From an uncultured Clostridia bacterium (GTDB taxonomy: Bacteria > Bacillota > Clostridia > Lachnospirales > Anaerotignaceae), in NCBI GenBank assembly GCA_910587735.1, contig CAJUNT010000004.1, forward strand, positions 105,155 to 169,154: 64,000 nt of DNA, written 5' to 3'. The notes below the pieces were generated by a model, which did no database searches, had not been told where the DNA came from, and worked only from the letters and a program-made list of their open reading frames with translations. A program made the translations under genes and the position numbers. Every line of letters begins with the position of its first letter. The first letter of the stretch is position 1. This document shows positions 24,481 through 34,585 of the stretch, in pieces.

Positions 24481-26934
24481 ATGAATTACACAAATTTAAG
24501 CAAAGAAGAAATGAAACAAGAAATTATTAGTAATGTAAAAAGTATTTACAGAAAAAAAATTGAAGACGCTACTCCAGAAGAAATTTATCAAGCTGCCGTT
24601 TTTGCTGTAAAAGACATTATTACAGATAAATGGATAAAAACACATGATGAATATAAAAAGAAAGATGTAAAAGTAGTATATTATCTTTCTATGGAATTTT
24701 TGATGGGACGTTTTTTAGGAAACGCTGTCATGAATTTAATGATGTATGATGAAATCAAAGAAGCATTTGCTGATTTAGGAATTGATTATAATATGATTGA
24801 AGATATGGAACCAGACCCAGGATTGGGTAATGGTGGTTTAGGACGTTTAGCAGCTTGCTTTTTAGATTCTCTTTCTACACTGCATTTACCTGCTTATGGC
24901 TGTGGTATTCGTTATCATTATGGTATATTTGAACAAAAAATTGAAAATGGCTATCAAGTTGAAGTACCTGATAATTGGCTGGAAAGAGGTGACCCTTGGT
25001 CTATTAGAAGAAATGAATATGCAGTAAAAGTAAAATTTGGTGGCTATGTTAGAGCAGTAGAAAAACCAAACGGCACATATCGCTTTGTGCAGGAAGGATA
25101 TCAGTCTGTTATTGCTGTGCCTTATGATTATCCGGTATTAGGATATAATAATAATACAGTAAATACATTGCGTTTGTGGGACGCAAAACCAAAAAATGAA
25201 TTAGATTTACGTTCTTTTAATCAAGGAGATTACCAAAAAGCATTGGCAGAAAAAAATCTTGCAAGCACATTAACAGAGGTATTATATCCAGCAGATGAAC
25301 ATTATTCTGGAAAAGAATTGCGTTTAAAACAACAATATTTTTTTATTTCTGCAACAGTACAAAGGGTAATTAATAAATTTAAAGAAGAACATGACGATTT
25401 TAGTTTATTACCTGATAGAATTGCATTCCAGTTGAATGATACACACCCTGCTGTTGCAGTGGCAGAACTTATGCGTGTGCTTGTAGACGAAAATGATATT
25501 CCATGGGACGATGCATGGGTTATGACAAGAAAAATATGTGCTTATACAAACCATACAATTATGTCAGAAGCATTGGAAAAATGGCCAATAGAATTATTTA
25601 GCCGTTTATTGCCTCGTATTTATCAAATTGTAGAAGAAATCAATAAAAGATATTGCGCAGCATTGATAGAACGTTTTGGTAATGACCCTCAAAAAATTAG
25701 AGATATGGCAATTATTGCAGATGGACAAATTAGAATGGCATATCTTGCTATTGTAGGCAGTCATTCTGTAAATGGTGTTGCGGCACTGCATACAGAAATA
25801 TTGAAAAAACAGGAATTAAAAAATTTCTATGAAATTTATCCAGAAAAATTTAATAATAAAACAAATGGTATTACACAAAGAAGATGGCTTCGTCACGCAA
25901 ATAAAAAATTAGCGGATTTGATTACATCTAAAATAGGTGATAGCTGGATTACTGATTTATCACAATTAGAGAAATTATTGCCTTTTGCAGAAGATAAAAA
26001 ATTCCAAAAAGAATTTATGGAAATCAAAAGAGAAAATAAAGTGACTTTAGCAGAATATATTAAAAAGTATAAAGGTATTGATATTAACCCAGATTCTATA
26101 TTTGATATTCAAGTAAAACGTTTACATGAGTATAAAAGACAGCTTTTGAATGTATTCCATATTATTGGATTATATAACCAATTGAAAGTAAATCCAGGAT
26201 TGAATATTACACCAAGAACATTTATATTTGGTGCAAAATCCGCAGCAGGTTATCATAGAGCAAAATTGATTATTAAATTGATAAATAGTGTAGCAGATGT
26301 CATTAACAATGATAAATCTATAAATGGCAAAATTAAAGTTGTATTTATGGAAAATTATAGAGTATCTCTTGCTGAAAAATTGATTCCAGCAGCAGATGTT
26401 AGTGAACAAATTTCAACAGCAAGTAAAGAAGCATCTGGTACAGGTAATATGAAATTTATGTTAAATGGTGCATTGACAATAGGAACAATGGACGGTGCAA
26501 ATGTTGAAATTTATGAAGAAGTAGGAGAAGATAATATATTTGTATTTGGTATGTCTGCAAATGAAGTAATTGCAAAATATCAAGATAGTTCCTATGACCC
26601 TTGGGCAATATACAATATCAATCAAGATGTGCGTATGATATTGACAAAATTGATTGATGGTACACTTGACCAAAATCCTGATTTGTTCCGTGAATTGTAT
26701 GATTCCTTGCTGAATGGATATGGTGGCAGACCAGACGAGTATTTTATATTAGAAGATTATGCTGATTATGCAAGAGCACAGGCAGAAGTAGACAAAGTAT
26801 ATAAAAATAAAGAAGAATGGGCAAAGAAGGCTATTATTAATGTGGCAAAAAGCGGAAAATTCTCTAGTGATAGAACAATACAACAATATGCAGATGAAAT
26901 TTGGAATTTAAAACCATTAAAAATTGAATTATAA
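24481..26934 (+). CDS. glgP: Glycogen/starch phosphorylase
   Basis: 817-residue, full-length family 35 enzyme that releases glucose 1-phosphate from alpha-1,4-glucans in the cytoplasm. Seen: EDMEPDPGLGNGGLGRLAAC in the active site, LNDTHPAVAVAELMRVL, VKRLHEYKRQLLN and the PLP-lysine segment EASGTGNMKFMLNGALTIG followed by TMDGANVEI. RBS GGGAGGT precedes ATG 24481. It stands alone, with its own promoter and terminator; no other glg genes are in the window. Confidence 0.97.
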   Translation: MNYTNLSKEEMKQEIISNVKSIYRKKIEDATPEEIYQAAVFAVKDIITDKWIKTHDEYKKKDVKVVYYLSMEFLMGRFLGNAVMNLMMYDEIKEAFADLGIDYNMIEDMEPDPGLGNGGLGRLAACFLDSLSTLHLPAYGCGIRYHYGIFEQKIENGYQVEVPDNWLERGDPWSIRRNEYAVKVKFGGYVRAVEKPNGTYRFVQEGYQSVIAVPYDYPVLGYNNNTVNTLRLWDAKPKNELDLRSFNQGDYQKALAEKNLASTLTEVLYPADEHYSGKELRLKQQYFFISATVQRVINKFKEEHDDFSLLPDRIAFQLNDTHPAVAVAELMRVLVDENDIPWDDAWVMTRKICAYTNHTIMSEALEKWPIELFSRLLPRIYQIVEEINKRYCAALIERFGNDPQKIRDMAIIADGQIRMAYLAIVGSHSVNGVAALHTEILKKQELKNFYEIYPEKFNNKTNGITQRRWLRHANKKLADLITSKIGDSWITDLSQLEKLLPFAEDKKFQKEFMEIKRENKVTLAEYIKKYKGIDINPDSIFDIQVKRLHEYKRQLLNVFHIIGLYNQLKVNPGLNITPRTFIFGAKSAAGYHRAKLIIKLINSVADVINNDKSINGKIKVVFMENYRVSLAEKLIPAADVSEQISTASKEASGTGNMKFMLNGALTIGTMDGANVEIYEEVGEDNIFVFGMSANEVIAKYQDSSYDPWAIYNINQDVRMILTKLIDGTLDQNPDLFRELYDSLLNGYGGRPDEYFILEDYADYARAQAEVDKVYKNKEEWAKKAIINVAKSGKFSSDRTIQQYADEIWNLKPLKIEL

Positions 26935-26945
26935 TATGGTGATAG

Positions 26946-26980
26946 AAAAAGAGCTGTTAATTTATAGCAGCTCTTTTTTA
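26946..26980 (+). terminator. Terminator after glgP
   Basis: GAGCTG (26951-26956) pairs with CAGCTC (26968-26973), extended by A/T pairs, followed by a T run. Confidence 0.85.
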
Positions 26981-27365
26981 TCCAATTATTTTAATGAATT
27001 TTTAATAAATTTATACAGTTATTTATGTTATATATTATGATGATTCAAATAACATATTATACTATATCATGAAAAAATAATGCAATATATTTCATAAAAA
27101 TACTTTTGGAAAAAGTATACTTTTTTAGAAGGTTTATACTATTACTTAAATAAAGACAATTTTAATAAACTCTTATTTATTTACTATATCATAATTTATT
27201 TAAATTGTCTAATAATACTTGAAGAATTATGAAAAAAAATAGTTTCTCAAAAGGTATACATTTTGCATTAAATTTAAAAATATTACTAACAAATTTGTAT
27301 GAAATGTGTTATAATATACAAAAATAATGAATTATTTAAAAATAGGTAGTTGGGAGGAATTAGTA
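26981..27365 (+). other. AT-rich intergenic region with a probable -10 element
   Basis: No gene is seen. TATAAT at 27310-27315, within TGTGTTATAAT, is a likely -10 for the lipoprotein gene; the -35 (about 27287-27292) is poor. Confidence 0.4.
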
Positions 27366-28241
27366 ATGAAAATTTGTAAGAAAGTAATTGGGGTTGTAAT
27401 GGCAATGTTAATGCTCTTTTCCATGGCTGCTTGTGGCAGTAAGGGAGAAGGAACACCAGCAGAAAGTGGCAAAGCAACACCAGAAGAGGCAGTAAAAGCA
27501 GCACAAGCAAAAATGCAGGAAGTAAAAAGTCTGGAATCTGAAATGGTTATGGACATGGCAATGAGCAGTGGTGAGCAAAATTTAAAAATGAAAACAAATG
27601 CAAATATGGTTACATTTGAAGACCCTATGAAATTAAAAATGACTATGACAATGGACGTAGGGGAAGAACTTGGCGGAATACAAAAAATGGAAATGTATGC
27701 AGATGAAGTAGATGGCAATACTACACTTTATATGAATATGATGGACACTTGGTATAAGCAATCTATTCCAGCAGAACAATTATCAGAATATGATACACAA
27801 GAAAGTATGGATACATATTTAGATGGTTCTTCAGCATTAAAAGAAGTAGGCACAGAACAAGTAAATGGTGCAGATGCAACAAGATATGATGGTATTATTT
27901 CTGGAGATGCTTTAAAAGAAACAATGGAAACATCTGGTGCATTGGAAAATTTAAGACCTATGTTGGAAAGTGCAAATATGCAAGCGGAAGAAATTTACAA
28001 AGATTTAAAAGATATTTCAGTGAGTATTTGGATAGATACAGAAGGATATCCTGTAAAATGTGAAATGGATATGACAGATATGATGCAGAGCTTGATGACA
28101 AAGGTTATGAAAGCAAGTGAAGCAACAGAGGAACAAAATATTAATGTTGATACTATGAAGGTTTCTATTACAAGTAAAAACTTTAATAATGCAACGGATT
28201 TTGAAATACCAGAAGAAGCGAAAAATGCTGTAGAAATGTAA
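27366..28241 (+). CDS. Predicted lipoprotein (DUF6612/LolA-like), copy 1
   Basis: 291 residues. The N-terminus MKICKKVIGVVMAMLMLFSM followed by AACGSKGEG is a lipoprotein signal with Cys as the lipid anchor. The mature part is a beta-rich domain with YADEVDGNTTLYMNMMDTWY then KQSIP and, near the end, an IWIDTEGYPVKCEMDMTD motif, resembling lipoproteins of the DUF6612/LppX-like fold that may bind lipids. ATG 27366 follows GGGAGG. A diverged paralog lies at 52112-53041. Its role is unknown. Confidence 0.75.
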   Translation: MKICKKVIGVVMAMLMLFSMAACGSKGEGTPAESGKATPEEAVKAAQAKMQEVKSLESEMVMDMAMSSGEQNLKMKTNANMVTFEDPMKLKMTMTMDVGEELGGIQKMEMYADEVDGNTTLYMNMMDTWYKQSIPAEQLSEYDTQESMDTYLDGSSALKEVGTEQVNGADATRYDGIISGDALKETMETSGALENLRPMLESANMQAEEIYKDLKDISVSIWIDTEGYPVKCEMDMTDMMQSLMTKVMKASEATEEQNINVDTMKVSITSKNFNNATDFEIPEEAKNAVEM

Positions 28242-28341
28242 TAAACTGAAAATACGACAGAAAAAGCAATATATCATAATTAATTGGAACAGCATAATTT
28301 TGTAAAATAATTTATTATCACTATAATATTTATTATTTTGG

Positions 28342-28418
28342 CGTGTCAAAAAATTCAAGAGCATTATTTAAAAAATGTTCTTGATAGTATAATAATGTAT
28401 TTTTTGACACGTTTTCAT
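28342..28418 (+). terminator. Nested double hairpin, probable terminator
   Basis: An outer 13-bp stem (28342-28354 with 28399-28411, CGTGTCAAAAAAT and complement) encloses an 11-bp hairpin (28355-28365 with 28374-28384). TTTTC follows. Unusually elaborate for a terminator. Confidence 0.6.
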
Positions 28419-28480
28419 TTTAAATAGCATATGATATATTAAAAAAATACATAAATACATAACAGAAAAGAGGTATCATT

Positions 28481-30241
28481 TTGAATCGGTCAATTAAACG
28501 CTCTATATTATTTCGTGTGCTTATTATTTTGATTGCTGTATTGATTAGTGGAGCTGTTACAATAGGCAGTTTTGAACGAGTAAAGAGAGCAAGTCAACAA
28601 GAGAAAGCAATGATTTCTTTAAACAATGAAGTTTTATCAGCAAAAACAGCACATTTTCAATGGTTGGAGGGACTGAATGCTTCTTTAAACTTTGGCGATG
28701 AATTTACTGGCAGTTTAGATTACAAAACTTGCGGACTTGGCAAACTGCTTTATAATACAAACAGTATATACTGGTCAGATGAAATTGTAGCAAAACTGGA
28801 AAGCATGAAAAGTATTCATGAAAAAATACATGAATCTGCATCAGAAATTTTGAAAATAAAAGATACAGATTATAATAAGGCAAAAGAAATTTATATTACA
28901 CAAACGAAACAGTATGTTGTATCACTTTCTGGGCAATTAGACAGTTTAACTACTACAACAGGCAATTTATTGGGACAAAGTGAAATAGAAATTGAAAGAT
29001 TAGCAAATTCTTCTATTATATGTACTGCTATTGTAATATTAGTTGTATTTATATTTGTGCTAATATTATTTAGATACAATATAAAAAGTATTGTGAATCC
29101 TATATTAACGATTACAGAGGCAAGTAAAAATTTGTCAGAAGGTAGATTGGATTTTGAAATACCTTATACCTCTGATAATGAAATAGGAGTATTATCAAAT
29201 ACATTAAATTTTTCTGTAAAAGAGTTGGAAAAATATGTAAATGAAATTAAAAATACTATGGAAATGATGGCAGCAGGTCATTTGAATGTATCAACAGAAT
29301 GTGAATTTAGAGGAGAATTCCAAGAAATTCAACACGCTATACTAGCATTCCAGAATGTTATGTCTAATACTGTAAAAGGCATACAAAAAGCAGGTATATT
29401 AGTCGCAACTGAGTCAGAACGTGTATCAACAGGCGCACAAACATTATCTCAGGGTGCAACAGAACAAGCTAGTTCTGTAGAAGAATTGGTTGCTACCACA
29501 GAAGATATTCGTAATCATGTGGAGGCAAATGAACAGAGTACAAAAATGGCAAATGCACAAGTAACAGATGTTACAACAGTAATACTGAATAGTAATGAAC
29601 AAATGCAAAATATGATTCATGCTATGGAGAATATTAATGCTAGTTCCAATGAGATTGGAAAAATTATTAAAACAATAGAGGATATTGCATTCCAAACAAA
29701 TATACTTGCATTGAATGCAGCAGTAGAAGCAGCAAGAGCAGGAACAGCAGGAAAAGGTTTTGCGGTTGTTGCAGATGAAGTGCGTAATCTTGCAAGTAAA
29801 AGTGCTGAGGCAGCAAAAAATACAACAACATTAATTGAAACATCTATCAAAGCAGTGCATAATGGCACAGAAATTGCAGGACAAACAGCAGATTTACTTT
29901 CTTCTGTTGTAGAAGGTTCAAAAAGTATTGCAGAAGTAGTAAATAAAATTGCCGCTGATTTTTCATGGCAAGCAGAGGCTATTTCACAAGTAACAGAAGG
30001 AATCAATCAAGTTTCAAGTGTAGTACAAACTACAACTGCAACAGCAGAAGAAAATGCAGCTTCTAGCCAAGAACTTTCTGCGCAAGCACAAGTATTGAAA
30101 AGTTTGGTATCAAAATTTAGATTGGAAGAAGAAAAAGGGTTTGCACAATATCAAGATAACAACAGTTATCAATATGATGATGATAACAGTTTTGATATGG
30201 GTTATGATGATGGTTTTACACAAAATTTTGATAAATATTAA
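28481..30241 (+). CDS. Methyl-accepting chemotaxis protein with CZB-type extracellular sensor
   Basis: 586 residues. TM1 is at about 11-30 and TM2 at about 178-198; between them is a helical sensor carrying the chemoreceptor zinc-binding pattern: H58-x2-W61, C84-G-L-G-K-L89 and H113-x3-H117, with spacings that fit the CZB consensus. A HAMP domain follows (about 200-255), then the signalling hairpin (FQTNILALNAAVEAARAGTA, GKGFAVVADEVRNLASKSAE). No C-terminal CheR pentapeptide. Translation starts at TTG 28481 after AGAGGT. No che genes are nearby. Zinc, or oxidants acting on zinc-cysteine, is a plausible signal, by inference. Confidence 0.9.
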   Translation: MNRSIKRSILFRVLIILIAVLISGAVTIGSFERVKRASQQEKAMISLNNEVLSAKTAHFQWLEGLNASLNFGDEFTGSLDYKTCGLGKLLYNTNSIYWSDEIVAKLESMKSIHEKIHESASEILKIKDTDYNKAKEIYITQTKQYVVSLSGQLDSLTTTTGNLLGQSEIEIERLANSSIICTAIVILVVFIFVLILFRYNIKSIVNPILTITEASKNLSEGRLDFEIPYTSDNEIGVLSNTLNFSVKELEKYVNEIKNTMEMMAAGHLNVSTECEFRGEFQEIQHAILAFQNVMSNTVKGIQKAGILVATESERVSTGAQTLSQGATEQASSVEELVATTEDIRNHVEANEQSTKMANAQVTDVTTVILNSNEQMQNMIHAMENINASSNEIGKIIKTIEDIAFQTNILALNAAVEAARAGTAGKGFAVVADEVRNLASKSAEAAKNTTTLIETSIKAVHNGTEIAGQTADLLSSVVEGSKSIAEVVNKIAADFSWQAEAISQVTEGINQVSSVVQTTTATAEENAASSQELSAQAQVLKSLVSKFRLEEEKGFAQYQDNNSYQYDDDNSFDMGYDDGFTQNFDKY

Positions 30242-30276
30242 TCATGGGTTAATAAATAATACATTGGAGGAAATAT

Positions 30277-30783
30277 ATGATTAAAAAATATAAACAGTTT
30301 ATGCCTAATGTAGGAAAGGATTGTTATATTTTCCCTCAGGCTGTTTTACTAGGCAATGTGGAAATAGGTAATCAATGTATTATTTATCCTAGTGCAGTGA
30401 TAAGAGGCGAAGGAAATAAGGCGACAATAGGCAATGGCACGAATATACAGGAAAATAGCTGTATACATACCGAAATAGGTATTAATGTCACAATAGGAAA
30501 TCATGTAACAGTAGGACATAATGCCATTGTTCATGCTTGTAAAGTGGAAGATAACTGTATTATTGGTATGGGAGCGATTATACAAAATCATGCTGTAATA
30601 GAGCAAAATTGTATTATAGGAGCAGGCTCTGTTGTACCTCAAAATATGGTTGTGCCAGAAGGGCATATTGCTTATGGTGTACCTGCAAAAATCATTAGAA
30701 AAATAACACCAGAGGATTATAAAGAGATAGTAGATTCTGCAAAAGAATATCAACAATATAGAGAAGAACTTTTGAAAGAATAA
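30277..30783 (+). CDS. Gamma carbonic anhydrase family protein
   Basis: 168 residues forming a left-handed beta helix of hexapeptide repeats (GNVEIGNQCIIYPSAVIRG, IGNGTNIQENSCIH, VTVGHNAIVHACKVEDNC) and a C-terminal helix. The three metal-binding His of the gamma class fit positions in NSCIH and GHNAIVH. Such proteins bind Zn/Fe; many show weak or no carbonic anhydrase activity, and some act as acyltransferases. TTGGAGGA precedes the ATG, 35 bases after the chemoreceptor gene. Confidence 0.88.
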   Translation: MIKKYKQFMPNVGKDCYIFPQAVLLGNVEIGNQCIIYPSAVIRGEGNKATIGNGTNIQENSCIHTEIGINVTIGNHVTVGHNAIVHACKVEDNCIIGMGAIIQNHAVIEQNCIIGAGSVVPQNMVVPEGHIAYGVPAKIIRKITPEDYKEIVDSAKEYQQYREELLKE

Positions 30784-30787
30784 AAGT

Positions 30788-30820
30788 AAAAGACTTGGGC
30801 ATTTACCCAAGTCTTTTTTA
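30788..30820. terminator. Bidirectional terminator between the carbonic anhydrase gene and ileS
   Basis: 12-bp stem AAAAGACTTGGG (30788-30799) with its complement at 30806-30817, T run on the plus side; the A run at its left supplies U's for the minus transcript. Confidence 0.85.
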
Positions 30821-33800
30821 TCATACTTTTTCAACACCAAGTGTTACTTTTTCACCATTGATGTTCCATTCTTTGGAATAAGTTCCACCTTTGCCAGCAA
30901 CAAATTCTTCTGCAAGCACATCTGTTTTGATATCGTTATTTGCAATGATTTCAGCAATTTTTACACTACCATCATGATATACTTTGATTTTGTCCATTAC
31001 TTCAAAGTTTGCTTCTTTTCTCATAGTTTGGATTTTGCTTGTAATTTCTCTGACAAAACCTTCTTCAATAAGTTCTGGTGTTAAGTTTGTGTCAATTACT
31101 ACTGTTACATCATTATTTTTGGAAGTAACAAAGCCATCTTTTTCTGCTGTATCTACTAATACATCATCTTGTTCCAATACAACTTCTTCACCATCAATAG
31201 TAAGTGTTGCTTTGCCTTCTGCTTTTAATGTATCCATAAATGAGTTGCCATCTACTGCTTTCAATGCTTCGCCGATTTTTGGTACAAGTTTACCATATTT
31301 TTTACCCAATGTTCTTAATTGTGGTTTAAATGTATATGTTGTAAAACCTTCTACGTCTTTTGTAAATGTAATGTTTTTGATGTTCAATTCCTCTTTAATA
31401 ATTGCTTGATAATCTTCAGGCAATTCTTGCTCTGCTTTAACATACATTACGGACATAGGCTGACGGTTTTTGATATTAGCAGCATTTCTTGCAGCACGAC
31501 CTTCCACAACTACTTTTAATACGAAATCCATATTATTTTCTAAATCTTTATCAACCCATTCAGAATGATATTCTGGCCAGTCACAAAGGTGAACACTTTC
31601 TTTTGCTGCTTCATCTACATTTTTCACAATGTTGTTGTAAATTTCTTCTGCAATGAAAGGTGTAAAAGGTGCTGTTAATTTTGCCATAGTCACTAAAACA
31701 GTGTGAAGTGTCATATAAGCGTTAATTTTGTCTTGAGGCATATCTTTCCCCCAGAAGCGCTCTCTACTTCTTCTAACATACCAGTTACTTAAATCATCTA
31801 CAAATTCTGCCATTGCTCTTGCAGGTTCTGTAATTTTGTAACCTTCCAGACTTTCATCTACAAATTTATTTAATGTTTGCAGTTTAGAAAGTATCCATTT
31901 ATCCATAGCAGATAATTTATCATATTCCAATTTATATTTTGTTGGATTAAACTGGTCAATTTCTGCATAAAGTACATAGAAAGCATATGTGTTCCATAAT
32001 GTACCCATATATTTTCTTTGCATTTCGTTAACCGCTTCTTCATAATAACGGCTAGGCAGCCAAGGAGCGCTATTTGCATAGAAATACCAACGAACAGCGT
32101 CAGCACCTTGTTTATTCAATGCGTCCCAAGGGTCAACAACATTACCTTTGTGTTTACTCATTTTTTGACCATCTTTATCCTGTACGTGTCCTAATACAAT
32201 ACAGTTTTTAAATGAAGATTTGTCAAAAAGCAATGTGCTTACCGCAAGTAATGTATAGAACCAACCTCTTGTTTGGTCAACTGCCTCACTAATAAAGTCA
32301 GCAGGGAAATTTGCATCAAACAATTCTTTATTTTCAAATGGATAATGGAATTGTGCAAAAGGCATACTTCCGCTGTCAAACCAACAGTCAATTACTTCTG
32401 GTACTCTTTTCATAAGTTTACCACATTCTGAGCAAGTGATATGCACAGCATCAATAAAAGGCTTATGCAGTTCAATATCTTCTGGACAATCTGGTGACAT
32501 TTCTTTTAATTCTGCAATACTACCTATGGTATGTCTGTGACCACATTCACATTCCCAAATTGGAAGTGGTGTACCCCAATATCTTTCACGGCTTAATCCC
32601 CAGTCAATTACATTTTCCAAGAAGTTTCCGAAACGTCCTTCTTTAATATTGTCTGGATACCAGTTGATTGTTCTATTATTTGCTACTAAATTATCTCTTA
32701 ATGCTGTCATTTTGATAAACCATGTACTTCTAGCATAGTAAATAAGTGGTGTATCACATCTCCAGCAGAAAGGATAATTGTGTTCGAATGGTATTGCTGC
32801 AAAAAGAGCGCCACTTTGTTTTAAATAATCCAATACAAGAGGGTCAGCGTCTTTTACAAATTTACCAGCAAAAGGACCTGTTTCTTCTGTCATAAAACCT
32901 TGATTATCTACATATTGACGGAATACAATATCATATTTTTGACATACACGAGCATCGTCTTCACCAAATGCACCAGCAGAGTGAACAATACCAGTACCAT
33001 CTGTTAATGTAACATAATCATCACAAGTTACATAAAATCCTTTTGGGTCAGAAGGAATGAATTCAAATAAAGATTCATATCTCATATATTCCAATTCTTT
33101 ACCTGTTTTTGTTTCTACTATTTCATAATTGCCTTCTCCCAGTATATCATCTAAAAGAGCAGTAGCAAGTATAAAATATTCGTCTTTATATTTTACTTTT
33201 GCATATTCATCTTTTGCATTTACTGTCAATGCAACATTAGATGGTAATGTCCATGGTGTTGTTGTCCAAGCAAGGAAATATTCATTTTCTGTGCCTTCTA
33301 CTTTAAATTTTGCAATACAAGATGTTTCTTTGACATCTTTGTAGCCTTGTGCTACTTCGTGGCTGGAAAGTGCTGTACCACAACGAGGGCAGTAAGGTAC
33401 AACTTTATGTCCTTTATAAAGCAGTCCTTTGTCCCAAATTTGTTTTAATGCCCACCATTCAGATTCAATATAATCATTATGGTAAGTAACATAAGGAGTA
33501 TCCATGTCAGCCCAGAAACCAACACGGTCACTCATTTCTCTCCATTCACCTTCATATTTCCAAACACTTTCTTTACATTTAGAAATAAAAGGCTCAATAC
33601 CATATTCTTCAATCTGTGGTTTACCACTAATATTAAGAGATTTTTCCACTTCTAATTCTACGGGAAGTCCATGTGTATCCCAGCCAGCTTTTCTTAATAC
33701 TTTGTATCCTTTCATTGTTTTGTAACGAGGAATCAAGTCTTTTACAGCACGTGTAATAATATGTCCAATGTGTGGTTTACCGTTTGCTGTTGGAGGGCCA

Positions 33801-33934
33801 TCATAAAATGTAAAAACAGGACAACCTTCTCTTGATGCATTACTTTTTTCAAAAATACGATTTTCTTTCCAAAATTTTTGTACTTCTACCTCACGCTCAA
33901 CAAAATTGAGGTTAGTAGACACTTTGTCATACAT
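30821..33934 (-). CDS. ileS: Isoleucyl-tRNA synthetase, type 2
   Basis: 1037 residues. HIGH motif in DGPPTANGKPHIGH (about residue 45-58), KMSKHKGN near residue 595, the editing domain with TTPWTLPSNVALTV, and a Zn-type CPRCGTALSS segment. Sequences such as RYKTMKGYKVLRKAGWDTHG and the 1037-residue length fit the IleRS2 (eukaryote-like) group, which tends to be less sensitive to mupirocin than the E. coli type. ATG 33934 follows AAAGGAGGA. A T-box leader and strong promoter lie upstream, so expression follows tRNA-Ile charging. Confidence 0.96.
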   Translation of the reverse strand: MYDKVSTNLNFVEREVEVQKFWKENRIFEKSNASREGCPVFTFYDGPPTANGKPHIGHIITRAVKDLIPRYKTMKGYKVLRKAGWDTHGLPVELEVEKSLNISGKPQIEEYGIEPFISKCKESVWKYEGEWREMSDRVGFWADMDTPYVTYHNDYIESEWWALKQIWDKGLLYKGHKVVPYCPRCGTALSSHEVAQGYKDVKETSCIAKFKVEGTENEYFLAWTTTPWTLPSNVALTVNAKDEYAKVKYKDEYFILATALLDDILGEGNYEIVETKTGKELEYMRYESLFEFIPSDPKGFYVTCDDYVTLTDGTGIVHSAGAFGEDDARVCQKYDIVFRQYVDNQGFMTEETGPFAGKFVKDADPLVLDYLKQSGALFAAIPFEHNYPFCWRCDTPLIYYARSTWFIKMTALRDNLVANNRTINWYPDNIKEGRFGNFLENVIDWGLSRERYWGTPLPIWECECGHRHTIGSIAELKEMSPDCPEDIELHKPFIDAVHITCSECGKLMKRVPEVIDCWFDSGSMPFAQFHYPFENKELFDANFPADFISEAVDQTRGWFYTLLAVSTLLFDKSSFKNCIVLGHVQDKDGQKMSKHKGNVVDPWDALNKQGADAVRWYFYANSAPWLPSRYYEEAVNEMQRKYMGTLWNTYAFYVLYAEIDQFNPTKYKLEYDKLSAMDKWILSKLQTLNKFVDESLEGYKITEPARAMAEFVDDLSNWYVRRSRERFWGKDMPQDKINAYMTLHTVLVTMAKLTAPFTPFIAEEIYNNIVKNVDEAAKESVHLCDWPEYHSEWVDKDLENNMDFVLKVVVEGRAARNAANIKNRQPMSVMYVKAEQELPEDYQAIIKEELNIKNITFTKDVEGFTTYTFKPQLRTLGKKYGKLVPKIGEALKAVDGNSFMDTLKAEGKATLTIDGEEVVLEQDDVLVDTAEKDGFVTSKNNDVTVVIDTNLTPELIEEGFVREITSKIQTMRKEANFEVMDKIKVYHDGSVKIAEIIANNDIKTDVLAEEFVAGKGGTYSKEWNINGEKVTLGVEKV

Positions 33935-33989
33935 AAAAAATCCTCCTTTATTTTAATTACTGTTAGTATACCTAGTATACCATGATGCA

Positions 33990-34277
33990 AGACAATTAAA
34001 AAAGCCTTTTCTCCAAAACAGGACGAAAAGACTCCGTTGTACCACCTGATTTATATTCCTGATATCAGGAATATTGTAATGTGCATAACAAACATTATGC
34101 TTTCCGTAACGGGGAAAACCGTCGGAACTTACTGAGCAAAAAAGCTGTTCGGTCTGCCACTCCAGGGGGATATTCAAAACTTTTTTACTTGTATTGTCTT
34201 TCAGCACATGACAATTCTCTGTATACATTTCAAAAAGCCTACTGTCCCTTTCACAGTGTTTCCATTGTTTTACTTAC
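33990..34277 (-). promoter_or_regulatory. T-box riboswitch (tRNA-Ile) controlling ileS
   Basis: Reading the minus strand: a stem I region with ATC (an Ile codon) in GAATATCCCC as candidate specifier, a stem III (TATTCCTGATATCAGGAATA, near 34057-34076), the T-box core AGGTGGTACAACGG (about 34034-34047), then a terminator made of AGTCTTTTCGTCC pairing with GGAGAAAAGGCT and a T run ending near 33996. Uncharged tRNA would bind the specifier and T-box and allow read-through into ileS. Confidence 0.88.
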
Positions 34278-34283
34278 GCAAGT

Positions 34284-34312
34284 ATTATACAATGGCTTTT
34301 ATTTTTTGTAAA
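34284..34312 (-). promoter_or_regulatory. Promoter of the ileS T-box transcript
   Basis: Minus strand TTTACA (34312-34307), 17-base spacer, TATAAT (34289-34284), immediately upstream of the T-box leader. Confidence 0.8.
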
Positions 34313-34483
34313 GGATTTTTTAAAAATATAGCAAAATGATATATGATATTGTGATATGTAAAATTATGTTTATTTCCTTTTTTTAAAACATACTGATTAT
34401 GTAAAAAGTACAAAATGCTGTATAATAATACTATTTTTTGACAGTCTGAAATAGATATTGTTTAAAAAGTTTGCGAATTTTGT

Positions 34484-34511
34484 TTGATTTTCACAAAAAA
34501 GGGTGTATAAT
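34484..34511 (+). promoter_or_regulatory. Probable pncB promoter
   Basis: TTGATT (34484-34489), 16-base spacer, TATAAT (34506-34511), about 75 bases before the start codon. The rest of 34321-34585 shows no gene. Confidence 0.6.
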
Positions 34512-34585
34512 AGTCATTGTAAACTATCATAGTATTATTTTTTATATGCTCCATAGCATATATAAAAAAAGGAGAGTAGATTCTC

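Noticed and set aside
33953..34228. Minus-strand frame of 91 codons upstream of ileS
   Set aside because: It lies in the T-box leader and its terminator; the conserved bases there are RNA structure, not codons.
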